Source: DATILL01 sp035476575
GTDB lineage: Bacteria; Actinomycetota; Actinomycetes; Mycobacteriales; JACQDL01
Reading direction: 5' to 3'
Assembly: GCA_035476575.1 (NCBI GenBank)
Contig: DATILL010000119.1
Coordinates: 1-29,482 of the forward strand
DNA: 29,482 bases
Shown here in pieces: positions 6,551 to 15,632 of the stretch (its first letter is position 1; each line of letters opens with the position of its first letter). The position numbers and the translations under genes are program-made. Under the pieces are notes generated by a model. That model searched no databases. It was not told the DNA's origin and was given only the letters and a program-made list of their open reading frames with translations.

Positions 6551-8434
6551 CTATCGGAAGGCGCGCAGGACGCCGGCTCCGAAGGCGGGGTCAGAGCGGT
6601 GTACGGCGAGCAGGGACAGCACCGCGTTCAACGCGACCGGAGCGAGCCGGCCGCCCAGCTCCTGCCGGACCAGCGCAGCCACCCCGGCTGACGTCGGCGC
6701 TGCCGCCGAGGTGCCGTAGAAGCGGCAGTCGCCGGTGGTCGTGGCTGGGCAGCGGCCGGCCCCGAAGCCACCGACGCCACTGACCGACACGCCGTCCGCG
6801 CCAGTCCAGCTCGGCGCGGGCGCGGTCCGGAAGGCTGGCCCCGGTATGCCCCGGCACGGGCCCACCCGCCCGGCCGCGCATCGCGTCGTCAGGCCGACCT
6901 GTACCGGACCGGCCGCGCTGTAGGCCTGCAGCGGGACGGTCGCCGGGTCCGTGGACAGGTCCGCGCCGGCCGCTCCGGCGCTGGTCGCGAAACCGAGGTA
7001 GTTCGAGTCGGGGTTGAGCGAGCCGGCCCGGTCGGGCGGGTCGAGGGTGGTCACCCCAGCAGTCCGCCAGCGCAGGTCGAGCACCGGCGGCCGGACCGCG
7101 GACGACGTACCGGCCACGTCCACCACCAGCTTGGCGTTGATCGGCGCGCCAGTCTCGTTGAAGTACAGCAACTGCTCGATGGTGTCGCCCACCCCGTTGG
7201 CCTGGACGGCGTCGCTGGCCGCCAGGCAGTCGGTGCCGTCGGCGTTCATCAGGTAGAGGTTCAGGTCGGTGAAGCCACCCTGGCCGGTGGTCGGGAAGAT
7301 CGCCCGCGGCTCGCTCCACTGCAGGGTCGGCAGGATCCCGCCCCCGGCCGCGATCTGGATGTCGTAGGTGTTGTCGGTGCCCCGCAGGTTGACCGTGTTG
7401 TCCGGCCGCGTCGGGCAGTCGGCAAAGCTGCCCGTCGCGTTGTCCGGCGTACGGCCGGTGCCGACCGCGCGGACCCTGGGCGCGTGCTTGGCGCCAAGGT
7501 TACCGGCCGAGGAGCTGACCCAGATCCCGGCTCGCGCGAGCTGGTCGGCGGTGGTGGCGCCAATGCCCTGCTGGAACGCCGGCTCGTCGTCGATCGCGAT
7601 GTCCTCGGCGATCAGCGTGGCGCCGGCCGCGGCCAGGCTGTGGAACGCCGCGACGTAGGTGTCCAGCGACTCCCCGACGGTGGTGAAGATCAGCTTCGCC
7701 CCCGGCGCCATGTCGTGGATGATCTCCAGCATCGCGGTGCCCTCGTCGCCGACGCCGGGGTCGAGCACCCGCACGTCGGCGGGCAGCTCGCCGCGCCCGA
7801 CCGAGTCGGCCAGGCTGCTCACGCCGTCGGAGATGACGCCAATGGCCTGCCCATGGCCGGTGAAGCCGTGCGCCTGGGCCGTGTTCGCGCGGTGCAGGAT
7901 GACACCCTCGCTGGTGATCGGGCCGGCGTCGGTGACGCCCGTGATGGTCGGCCGGATCGCGGCCACCCAGGGCAGCGCGGCCACCGCGTCGACCTTGTCG
8001 TAGGGCACGACGGCCCGCACCAGCCCGACCGCCGGCAGCTCGGCACCCGCTACGACGGCGAAGCCCGCCGAGCTGCTCAGGACGGTGGCGCCCAGGTCGC
8101 GCAACTGGACCGCCTGCGCGGCGCCGACCGGGCCGAACGCGTGAAGCTGCAGGTCGATGCCGCCGTCCGGCCGGATGTCCAGCGCCCCGCCGGTCAGCTC
8201 GGTGCGCTGCCGTGCGGAGAGCGTGCCGGCCGACCCCCCGGTGGCGAGCGCGGCACGGATCTTGGCCATCCGCTCCCGGACCAGGCTCGGGATCTTCGTC
8301 GGGCCGGGCGCACGGGCGGCAGCCGGGTCCGCATGCCCGGGGGCGGCAACCGCCGGACCGGTCAGCGCGGGCACCGCCACCATCGGTACGGCCAGCGTGA
8401 CGCCGGCGAGGAGGGTCCTTAGTCGGTGGGCCAC
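6551..8434 (-). CDS. Secreted S8/S53-like serine peptidase
   Basis: The 627-residue product has a Sec signal peptide (cleavage near AVA-AP, residue 31) and should be released outside the cell. Residues about 50-165 look like a propeptide-like region. The peptidase fold follows: Asp203 in VISDGVSS, then GDEGTAMLEIIHD (residues 229-241), where a classical subtilisin has His in an HGT motif and this protein has Glu231 in DEGT, then a SSSAGN oxyanion segment at 307-312, and the serine motif GTSAAAP with Ser576. The Glu-Asp-Ser set matches the subtilase branch annotated as S53-like. About 260 residues separate the SAGN and GTSA motifs, probably an inserted beta-rich domain. The start is a GTG with GGAGG 4 nt upstream. 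The substrate is unknown. Confidence 0.85.
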   Translation of the reverse strand: MAHRLRTLLAGVTLAVPMVAVPALTGPAVAAPGHADPAAARAPGPTKIPSLVRERMAKIRAALATGGSAGTLSARQRTELTGGALDIRPDGGIDLQLHAFGPVGAAQAVQLRDLGATVLSSSAGFAVVAGAELPAVGLVRAVVPYDKVDAVAALPWVAAIRPTITGVTDAGPITSEGVILHRANTAQAHGFTGHGQAIGVISDGVSSLADSVGRGELPADVRVLDPGVGDEGTAMLEIIHDMAPGAKLIFTTVGESLDTYVAAFHSLAAAGATLIAEDIAIDDEPAFQQGIGATTADQLARAGIWVSSSAGNLGAKHAPRVRAVGTGRTPDNATGSFADCPTRPDNTVNLRGTDNTYDIQIAAGGGILPTLQWSEPRAIFPTTGQGGFTDLNLYLMNADGTDCLAASDAVQANGVGDTIEQLLYFNETGAPINAKLVVDVAGTSSAVRPPVLDLRWRTAGVTTLDPPDRAGSLNPDSNYLGFATSAGAAGADLSTDPATVPLQAYSAAGPVQVGLTTRCAAGRVGPCRGIPGPAFRTAPAPSWTGADGVSVSGVGGFGAGRCPATTTGDCRFYGTSAAAPTSAGVAALVRQELGGRLAPVALNAVLSLLAVHRSDPAFGAGVLRAFR

Positions 8435-8553
8435 GGTGCCTCCCTGGGAGCTGGATGAGCCGACGCTAAACCCGTCTATCGGCTCCGGCGTCTGCCGGGT
8501 GGCCGGTGACTCACCCCCGAAGCCCGTACATTCGGCCCAGTAGTCTGATGATT

Positions 8554-8568
8554 GTCCGGGTTCCGGAC
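8554..8568 (-). terminator. Small hairpin after the methyltransferase gene
   Basis: GTCCGG-gtt-CCGGAC forms a 6-bp stem with a 3-nt loop beginning at the end of the methyltransferase gene. No T-run follows on the minus strand, so its role in ending transcription is doubtful. Confidence 0.25.
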
Positions 8569-9800
8569 TACGCCCGGCGGCCGATCGGCTCCACCAGCAG
8601 TGCGGTCGGCGCGCCGGCCACCCGAGTCAGCACGACGGTGGCGTGGCCGTCGCCGGAGAGCCGAAGCTCGCGGCGGAGCAGCACCGGGTCGACGGCCGAG
8701 CCGCGCTTCTTCACCGTCACCGTGCCGATGCCGCGCCGCCGGAGCAGCTCACGCAGCCTCTTCAGCGAGAACGGCAGCACGTCGGTCACGGCGTACATCG
8801 TCGCGAACGGCGTCCGAACCGGCCCGTCCGTGGTGAGGTACGCGATCGTCGGATCGATCAGCCGGCCACCGATCGTCACCGCCACCTCGGCCACGAGCCC
8901 GGCCCGGATCACCGCGCCGTCCGGCTCGACCAGGTACCCGCCGACCGGGCCGGTCGCGGCGATCGCCCCGGTGTCGGTGATCGTGTGCCCGCCGGGTAGC
9001 AGGGTGGCCCGGCGCCGCGCGGTGGCCAGCCCGCCCCACCACAGGGCCGCCTCCTTCACCTCTCCCGCGTCGGAGACCCACTCCGCCTCGGCGCCGGCCG
9101 GCACGAGCGAGTGCGGGATGCCGGGCGCCACCTTGGCACCGGTCAGCGGCACTGCGGCGGCCAGCACCGGCAGGAAGTCGAACGGCGGGCTGTACGCCGC
9201 CGGATCGAACACCCGCCGGCCGTTGCCGCGCCGGCCCGGGTCGCAGAACGCCGCCGGCCAGCCAGCCAGCTCGACCCGCTGGACGTCGCCGCACTCGACA
9301 CTCACCCGGTCGGCCAGCCCGAGCACCTCCGCGTTCGCCCGGGCCACCTCGACAGTCACCGGGTCGTGGTCGAGGCCCTGCACAGTGACGCCGGCCCGGG
9401 CCAGCGCGATCAGGTCGCCACCGATGCCGCAGCACAGGTCCAGCACCCGGTCCAGCGCGCGGCCCGGCGCCCGGCTGGCATCGGCGTACCGCCGGGCCCG
9501 GTGCGCGGCGACGGCGGTCCGGGTGGCCTGCTCGACGCCGTCCGGGGTGAAGAACATCCGGGCGGCGTCCGGGCCGAACTTCGCCCGGCCCCGGTCCCGC
9601 AGTCGCACCTGGGTGACCGCCGCGGCCACCAGGTCGGCCGGGTAGCTCCGGCGCAGCACGCTGACCGTGGCCAGCAGCGAGGCCCCGCCGGTGCCCCACG
9701 CCGACACCTCGGCGAGCACCCGCTCGCCCCGGGCCGTGCGCAGGGCTCGGAAGGCGTCCAGGTCCACCAGGCCACTGTCTCGCACCGGCCGCTCACTCAT
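8568..9800 (-). CDS. SAM-dependent methyltransferase with THUMP-like domain
   Basis: The 410-residue product has a class I Rossmann methyltransferase core: motif I is VLDLCCGIGGDLIAL (about residues 119-133), followed by GLDHDP for the ribose-binding acid, VECGDV, and a catalytic-loop-like FCDPGRRG. The C-terminal part (from about residue 320, LPFSLKRLRELLRRRGIGTVTVKKRG) matches the THUMP-like domain found on a family of actinobacterial methyltransferases. RNA, probably tRNA or rRNA, is the likely substrate, but none is established. The start ATG overlaps the end of the upstream phosphotransferase gene by 8 nt, so the two are co-translated. No residue looks missing. Confidence 0.85.
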   Translation of the reverse strand: MSERPVRDSGLVDLDAFRALRTARGERVLAEVSAWGTGGASLLATVSVLRRSYPADLVAAAVTQVRLRDRGRAKFGPDAARMFFTPDGVEQATRTAVAAHRARRYADASRAPGRALDRVLDLCCGIGGDLIALARAGVTVQGLDHDPVTVEVARANAEVLGLADRVSVECGDVQRVELAGWPAAFCDPGRRGNGRRVFDPAAYSPPFDFLPVLAAAVPLTGAKVAPGIPHSLVPAGAEAEWVSDAGEVKEAALWWGGLATARRRATLLPGGHTITDTGAIAATGPVGGYLVEPDGAVIRAGLVAEVAVTIGGRLIDPTIAYLTTDGPVRTPFATMYAVTDVLPFSLKRLRELLRRRGIGTVTVKKRGSAVDPVLLRRELRLSGDGHATVVLTRVAGAPTALLVEPIGRRA

Positions 9801-10677
9801 AGCGCCGCCATCCGGCGTCGTCGTCGCCGGCCCGCAGGGTGCGCATCCGGTGTGCGTGCTCGGCCGCGATCGCGGGCCGTTGCCGCAGGTCAGGCAGCAC
9901 GACGGTAACCATGGTCAGCTCGCGGATCCGGCGCAGCAGCGGCCAGGCCGGGCTCTGCGTCACGTCCCGGCCGTACGCCTGGACCAGCTCGGCGTACCCG
10001 GCGCTGCCGTCGAACCGGATGGCCGCCACCGCGGCCGGCACCAGGTCCCACTCCAGCGGGCCGAACCCGGTGCTGTCCAGGTCGCACAGCACGACCTGGC
10101 CGGCCCGTTCACGTAGCAGGTTGCCGACGTGCGCGTCGCCGTGCACCACGCCGGACCGCAGTGTCGGGGCGACCGCGTCGTACTCCCGGCTGGCCGCCGC
10201 CCAGGCCGCACCCAGCCAGGCGTGGTCCTCCGGCGTGAGCTCGTCGGCCGCCGCCAGCCGCCGGGCCGCTATCCCGAACGGCGTCCAGCGCGGCAGGCCG
10301 ATCCCGGTCAGCCCGTGCAGCGCCAGCAACGGCTTGGCCAGGTCGGCGGCGGTGCCGTTGATCGTCGCCAGCTCCCGCCAGAACGTCGCCGCCACCCGGC
10401 CGACCCGCACCGGCTGCCGGATCCCGGCGGCGAGCGGTACGACGGGGGCGCCGCGAACGGCCAGCCAGCGTGCGGTGGCCACCACCCGGGCGGCGCGTTC
10501 GGCGGCCAGCGGGCCGTCCGCGATGCGGGCCACCACGTGGGCGCGTGGCAGCCGGTACACGGCGTGGTTGGTGTACCTGATCAGCTCGGCACCGGTGTCG
10601 GGCACTCCGGCGGCGCGGCAGATGGTGGCGAGCGCACGGCGCAGCTCGGCGGAACGGTGGGGGGTCAGATGGGTCAC
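9793..10677 (-). CDS. APH-family phosphotransferase
   Basis: The 294-residue product has the aminoglycoside-phosphotransferase / choline-kinase fold. The catalytic loop is VVHGDAHVGNLL (His179, Asp181, Asn186), and the metal-binding motif is LCDLDSTGFGP with Asp199. The N-lobe is short (VYRLPRAHVVARI) but keeps a plausible nucleotide-binding strand. Most such genes in actinobacteria have no known substrate and need not confer resistance; sugars, choline-like alcohols or aminoglycosides are all possible. The GTG start at 10677 is supported by a TACGGT box 8 nt upstream and the absence of a Shine-Dalgarno sequence. It overlaps the methyltransferase gene by 8 nt. Confidence 0.85.
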   Translation of the reverse strand: MTHLTPHRSAELRRALATICRAAGVPDTGAELIRYTNHAVYRLPRAHVVARIADGPLAAERAARVVATARWLAVRGAPVVPLAAGIRQPVRVGRVAATFWRELATINGTAADLAKPLLALHGLTGIGLPRWTPFGIAARRLAAADELTPEDHAWLGAAWAAASREYDAVAPTLRSGVVHGDAHVGNLLRERAGQVVLCDLDSTGFGPLEWDLVPAAVAAIRFDGSAGYAELVQAYGRDVTQSPAWPLLRRIRELTMVTVVLPDLRQRPAIAAEHAHRMRTLRAGDDDAGWRRYE

Positions 10678-10685
10678 CGGCCAAG

Positions 10686-10691
10686 ACCGTA
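10686..10691 (-). promoter_or_regulatory. Putative -10 box (TACGGT) for the phosphotransferase gene
   Basis: On the minus strand TACGGT ends 8 nt before the GTG at 10677 with no ribosome site between, the leaderless pattern. It would serve the phosphotransferase-methyltransferase pair. Confidence 0.4.
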
Positions 10692-11072
10692 AACCAGACG
10701 GTGAGGCCGTTCCATCTCAGGCTTTCATACAAGCGGCAGATACTGGCAATCTCATCCAAAGCGGAGATGGTGTGACCGCAGGACGGCGGTCCAGACTGCA
10801 CCCATCGGACGCCCCGACGACCGCCTCGACCCGACCCGGCGGCGGCGGGACAGCCAGCGACCGGGGTCGCACCATGTCACTCCCCGACACCGGCGCTGGC
10901 GGCGCGGCCGGGCCGGCTTGTACCGCATCCCCGCACCCCCAGGCCGGCCCGGCACGCCATCCGCCGAGGAGCCGCGATCTGTCATTGATGCAACTATCAA
11001 CCATGAAAGTTTCACGCCGGTAGTTTCACGGCCAGTAGTTTCGCAGGCGGAGGTAGAGGGTGGAGGTCATCG
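10692..11072. other. Intergenic stretch with repeated AGTTTC motif
   Basis: I see no gene here. Close to its right end the hexamer AGTTTC occurs three times in one orientation, at 11008, 11022 and 11037 (spacing 14 and 15 nt), in an AT-richer patch just before the decayed ATPase gene. This may be its old promoter or operator. A GGAGG lies at 11062-11066, 6 nt before the ATG at 11073. Confidence 0.4.
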
Positions 11073-11599
11073 ATGTTCGTCGGTCGTGTCCGTGAGCTCA
11101 CACTGCTCGACCGGGAGCTGGCCGCAGTGAGCCGCTGCTGGACGACGACCGGCCCGGACGCTGCCTGGCCTGCGCGGCCGTCGGCGGGTCGGCAAGTCGC
11201 GGCTGGTCGAGGTGTTCGCTGAACGGGCGGACGTGCCGTATCTGTTCTCTGCGGCATCCGGGCTCGCACCGCGGGTCGAGCTCGCCCAGTTCGTCAAGGA
11301 GGTCCGGCCGTCGACATCCCGGGAGGGGGCGCGTTCGCCGATGTCCGGGTGGACACCTGGCATGCGGCGTTGCGCCTGCTCGCCGATGCGTTGCCGACCG
11401 ACCGGCCAAGTGTCGTGATTCTGGACGAGCTGCCGTACCTCGTTGCGGCGACGGAGGGGGTCGAGGGGACACTTCGGCTGCCGGTGCGGACGTCGACACA
11501 GCGCTGGTCGCGGTCAGCCGCTCCGGCGTGACAGCCGAGACTCGCGGTGTGCTGGCTGCCTGGTATGGACCGGACGATCTCGTGGAGGTTGCTGGCTGA
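11073..11599 (+). pseudogene. Decayed AAA/archaeal-type ATPase gene
   Basis: The pieces of an archaeal-ATPase-like protein lie in order but in different frames. The start MFVGRVRELTLLDREL follows a GGAGG site. The Walker A loop (LRGRRRVGKSRLVEVF) is in a second frame from about 11170, next to ERADVPYLFSAASG. The Walker B segment (VVILDELPYLVAATEG) is in a third frame from about 11420. A C-terminal VAVSRSGVTAETRG segment ends at the TGA at 11597-11599. Intact relatives are typically well over 400 residues; this locus has room for only about 175, so a large internal part is also deleted. At least three frame changes plus the deletion make function impossible. Only the 5' signals and motif order are preserved. 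Confidence 0.8.
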
Positions 11600-11625
11600 T
11601 GTCAGGGTCATCTCGGAGGGCCGTT

Positions 11626-11659
11626 TTGAAGGCTGGCACTCGCAGCGTTAGAGTGCTAG
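11626..11659 (+). promoter_or_regulatory. groES promoter with CIRCE (HrcA) operator
   Basis: A CIRCE element spans 11633-11659: CTGGCACTC, a 9-nt spacer, GAGTGCTAG, one or two bases from the TTAGCACTC-N9-GAGTGCTAA consensus. A promoter overlaps it: TTGAAG (11626-11631), a 17-nt spacer, TAGAGT (11649-11654). HrcA bound here would block RNA polymerase directly and release it on heat stress. The mRNA leader is then about 100 nt. Confidence 0.93.
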
Positions 11660-11759
11660 CGCAGCACACGGTCGACCTGGCACCCGCGACGACAGGTTGG
11701 ACCTGCGGCGAGCCAACAACACGGATTCCACGACCCCAACAGGAGGGGGAGGAAAGATC

Positions 11760-12068
11760 GTGACGACCGCTACCAAGGTCAACATTAAGCCGCTTGAGGA
11801 CCGCATCGTGGTCCAGGCGAACGAGGCCGAGACGACTACGGCGTCCGGCATTGTCATCCCGGACACGGCCAAGGAGAAGCCGCAGGAGGGCACCGTTCTC
11901 GCGGTGGGCCCCGGCCGCTTCAACGACAACGGCAACCGGGTCCCGCTCGACGTCTCCGTCGGGGACGTCGTGCTCTACTCCAAGTACGGCGGCACGGAGG
12001 TCAAGTACGCCGGCGAGGAGTACCTGGTGCTCTCCGCCCGCGACGTCCTCGCGATCATCGAGAAGTAA
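11760..12068 (+). CDS. groES: Co-chaperonin GroES
   Basis: GroES is the seven-subunit lid that closes the GroEL folding chamber. The 102-residue product has the normal length, with the opening KVNIKPLEDRIVVQ, the mobile-loop region after residue 15 (AETTTASGIVIPDTAKEKPQEG), VLAVGPG and the closing GGTEVKYAGEEYLVLSARD. The GTG at 11760 has a GGGAGGA ribosome site 6 nt upstream; the frame is open back to 11697 but the added residues are not GroES-like. It is the first gene of the CIRCE-controlled operon, 80 nt before groEL. Confidence 0.97.
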   Translation: MTTATKVNIKPLEDRIVVQANEAETTTASGIVIPDTAKEKPQEGTVLAVGPGRFNDNGNRVPLDVSVGDVVLYSKYGGTEVKYAGEEYLVLSARDVLAIIEK

Positions 12069-12148
12069 CCACCGCGGTAGTACGCCCGTCCGCCCCGGCG
12101 GCCCCATGCGTCTCCGGGGTCTCCGGGGCGGCGGCGTCGTGAGAGGAT

Positions 12149-13795
<1,647 letters not shown>

Positions 13796-13839
13796 CCCAC
13801 CTTGGTCCGCTAGCCCACGCTGTCAACCCGCACAGCAGG

Positions 13840-13871
13840 AGGCGCCAGATGCTGCATCTGGCGCCTTTCTG
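13840..13871 (+). terminator. Strong intrinsic terminator after groEL
   Basis: A perfect 12-bp stem (13840-13851 pairs with 13855-13866, starting AGGCGCCAGATG) has a 3-nt CTG loop and is followed by TTTCT. It lies 45 bp after the groEL stop and before the end of the convergent whiB gene, so it probably ends groESL transcription and may also act on whiB readthrough. Confidence 0.85.
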
Positions 13872-13889
13872 TCTGAGCTTCGCCTGGGC

Positions 13890-14186
13890 TCAGCTCGCGA
13901 CGAGCACCGGCCGGGCACCGGCCAGAACCTCGGCACGCTCCGCCTCCGACAGGCCGCCCCATACGCCGTACGGCTCGCGGGCGGCCAGCGCGTGCCGCAG
14001 GCAGTCGGCGATCACCGGACAGCTTTTGCAGACGGCTTTCGCGGCCGCCTCCCTGGCGGCGCGGGAGGACCCACGTTCTCCTTCGGGGTGAAAGAACAGC
14101 CTGCTGTCCCTGCTCCGGCACGAGCCGCGCATCTGCCAGTCCCACAGGTCGGCGATCGGCCCGGGAAGTCTGCGGGTGTCCGCCAT
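13890..14186 (-). CDS. whiB: WhiB-family iron-sulfur regulator (WhiD/WhiB3 type)
   Basis: The 98-residue product is a WhiB-like protein: these small proteins carry a 4Fe-4S cluster, sense redox or nitric oxide, and bind the principal sigma factor. The four cluster cysteines are present in RGSC, VCKSC and ADC, followed by the invariant YGVWGGLSEAER turn. The opening MADTRRLPGPIADLWDWQMRG and LFFHPEGERG match the WhiD (Streptomyces) / WhiB3 (Mycobacterium) subgroup. The neighbouring BldM-like regulator supports this, since whiD and bldM are neighbours in Streptomyces. I chose the ATG at 14186; a GTG at 14210 would place the AAGGAGG ribosome site inside the coding sequence. WhiD is needed for spore maturation in Streptomyces; the role here is inferred. 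Confidence 0.92.
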   Translation of the reverse strand: MADTRRLPGPIADLWDWQMRGSCRSRDSRLFFHPEGERGSSRAAREAAAKAVCKSCPVIADCLRHALAAREPYGVWGGLSEAERAEVLAGARPVLVAS

Positions 14187-14581
14187 CGTGCTCGTGCCTC
14201 CTTGAACCACCGCGGTTGCCGGCCGCCCCTTCCGGCGATGAGACTGCCCGGGGAGCCTTGCCGACGGCCTGCCGTCGGTCCTACCCGGGTTTCATCGCTC
14301 CTACCCGCCCGCATCGGGCTCAACCCCCGTTTCGCGATGGGGTGGGACCAGGAGGCAGGACATGCCCCCAGGCGGGCGACCGCATCCGGGTTACTGGGAG
14401 TGAATCGTTGAGTTTCCTCACTCGGATGGGTTGGTCCGTATCGGACATACGGAGCAACTTACCGCCCCGACCGGGCGACGCCACCCTAATGGCCCAAAGA
14501 TTTCGGTCGTGCATCTTCGTTACACAGGGTACCGACCAATAAGCTGTCTGCACTCTCTCCACGGGCCGAGGAGGCAACAGA
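14187..14581. other. Divergent regulatory region between whiB and bldM-like gene
   Basis: This 395-bp gap holds no gene. Besides the dyad described separately, it has a loose inverted pair GAGTGA (14398) / TCACTC (14418) and an AAGGAGG ribosome site for whiB. A GAGGAGG lies upstream of the GTG at 14582. Such a long divergent gap between two developmental regulators probably contains several operators; I could not assign promoters with confidence. Confidence 0.5.
14431..14457. promoter_or_regulatory. Dyad operator candidate upstream of bldM-like gene
   Basis: TCCGTAT (14435-14441) and ATACGGA (14447-14453) form a perfect 7-bp inverted repeat with a CGGAC spacer. One mismatch outside, TTG (14431) pairs with CAA (14455-14457). 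The 27-bp dyad lies about 125 bp before the GTG at 14582 and has no T-run, so it looks like a protein-binding site rather than a terminator. The binding protein is not known; autoregulation by the BldM-like protein is one possibility. Confidence 0.55.
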
Positions 14582-15184
14582 GTGACCAGCGTTCTCATCT
14601 GCGACGAGCGCCGAGGCGTCCGCGAGGGCCTCGGCCAGTTCATGTCCGCGGTGCCGGGCGTGGGCCGGGTTGACACCGTCGCTACCGGTGAGGAGCTGCT
14701 CGAGCGGTTCCCGCACGAGAAGCCGGACGTCGTTCTGGTCGGCACCCAGCGTGCCGTCGACACTGGGATCATCACCGTACGGCGGATGGTCTCGCAGTAC
14801 CCGAAGGCGGCGGTGCTGGTGTTCGGTGCGCCGGATGACGCGCAGAACATCGTGGCCGCCGTCGCGTGCGGCGCCCGCGGCTACCTGCGCTGGGACGCCT
14901 CGCACGCCGAGGTGTGTGCCGCGCTCGCGCACGCGCTGGCCGGGGTTGAGCTGTCGTCGCGGGTCCCCCTGCCCCGGCAGGCCGGCGACGTCGTGCTGAC
15001 CCAGCGCGAGCTGCAGGTGCTGCATGGCATGAGCCAGGGCAAAAGCAACAGCCAGATCGGTCGTGAGCTGTTCCTCTCCGAGGACACCGTGAAGACGCAC
15101 GCCCGCCGGCTGTTCAAGAAGCTCGGGGTCAACGACCGGGCTCAGGCCGTGGCCTGTGGTTTCCGCCGCGGTCTGGTCTCGTAG
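14582..15184 (+). CDS. bldM: BldM-like atypical response regulator (LuxR family)
   Basis: The 200-residue product has a receiver-like domain (1-120) and a LuxR/FixJ helix-turn-helix (about 135-195: LTQRELQVLHGMSQGKSNSQ, then LSEDTVKTHARRLFKKLGVNDRAQAVACGFRRGL). The DNA-binding end is nearly that of BldM, a developmental regulator of Streptomyces that also pairs with WhiI. The receiver is degenerate: the acidic pair survives (CDE at 7-9), but position 54, the phospho-acceptor Asp of BldM, is Gly (VLVGTQRA), and the Thr/Ser and Lys switch residues are absent. It therefore cannot work by normal phosphorylation. The GTG start has a GAGGAGG upstream. Position next to whiB supports the bldM assignment; a WhiI-like identity is the alternative. 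Confidence 0.8.
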   Translation: MTSVLICDERRGVREGLGQFMSAVPGVGRVDTVATGEELLERFPHEKPDVVLVGTQRAVDTGIITVRRMVSQYPKAAVLVFGAPDDAQNIVAAVACGARGYLRWDASHAEVCAALAHALAGVELSSRVPLPRQAGDVVLTQRELQVLHGMSQGKSNSQIGRELFLSEDTVKTHARRLFKKLGVNDRAQAVACGFRRGLVS

Positions 15185-15188
15185 CGGC

Positions 15189-15563
15189 TCAGGCGTCTTC
15201 GGTGGCGGCCAGCACGCCGTCGGCGTACCCCCGAGCGTAGTCCCACGAGACGTATGAGGCTGGGTCGGGGCCGAATGCCGGTTCGTGCACCCGGGTCTGT
15301 CCGGCGTCGAGCAGGTAGAGCAGGTTGGCCCGCATCAGGTCCCAGCCGAAGAAGTGCGGCTCCCCGCAGTCCTCGCAGTCGACCACGATGCCCCGTACCT
15401 CCTTCGGCTCCAGCAGAGCCTGGAAGACATCGAGATCCTCGAGGTCGGCCAGCACGTCCTCGCGCTCGGCCGGGCTCAACGGAGCCCCCGGTTCGTCACC
15501 GTCCAGCGCGGCTGAGGGATCGTGCGGATCCCCGATGAACGGATCCAGCGGGTCGTCGGTCAC
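15189..15563 (-). CDS. DUF5319 family protein
   Basis: The 124-residue acidic protein is a conserved actinobacterial family of unknown function. It opens VTDDPLDPFIGDPHDPSAALD, has a central PLSPAEREDVLADLEDLDVFQALLEPK segment, and a CxxC pair in VVDCEDCGEPHFFGWDLMRANL that might bind metal, then ends with YVSWDYARGYADGV. No signal peptide or membrane segment is seen, so it is cytoplasmic. I chose the GTG at 15563 over GTGs at 15569 and 15572 because homologues begin at this point and a TACGGT box ends 7 nt upstream, with no Shine-Dalgarno sequence. The stop lies 4 nt from that of the convergent bldM-like gene. The family is consistently found near the bldM-guaB region. Confidence 0.85.
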   Translation of the reverse strand: MTDDPLDPFIGDPHDPSAALDGDEPGAPLSPAEREDVLADLEDLDVFQALLEPKEVRGIVVDCEDCGEPHFFGWDLMRANLLYLLDAGQTRVHEPAFGPDPASYVSWDYARGYADGVLAATEDA

Positions 15564-15570
15564 GCCCACC

Positions 15571-15576
15571 ACCGTA
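15571..15576 (-). promoter_or_regulatory. Putative -10 box (TACGGT) for the DUF5319 gene
   Basis: On the minus strand TACGGT ends 7 nt before the GTG at 15563. No ribosome site lies between. This fits a leaderless transcript and helps decide the start among three nearby GTG codons. Confidence 0.4.
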
Positions 15577-15632
15577 GTCGAGCCAGAGCATGAGCGGGAA
15601 ACTAAGGGAACAAAGGCGTCGTACCCGCCGAT

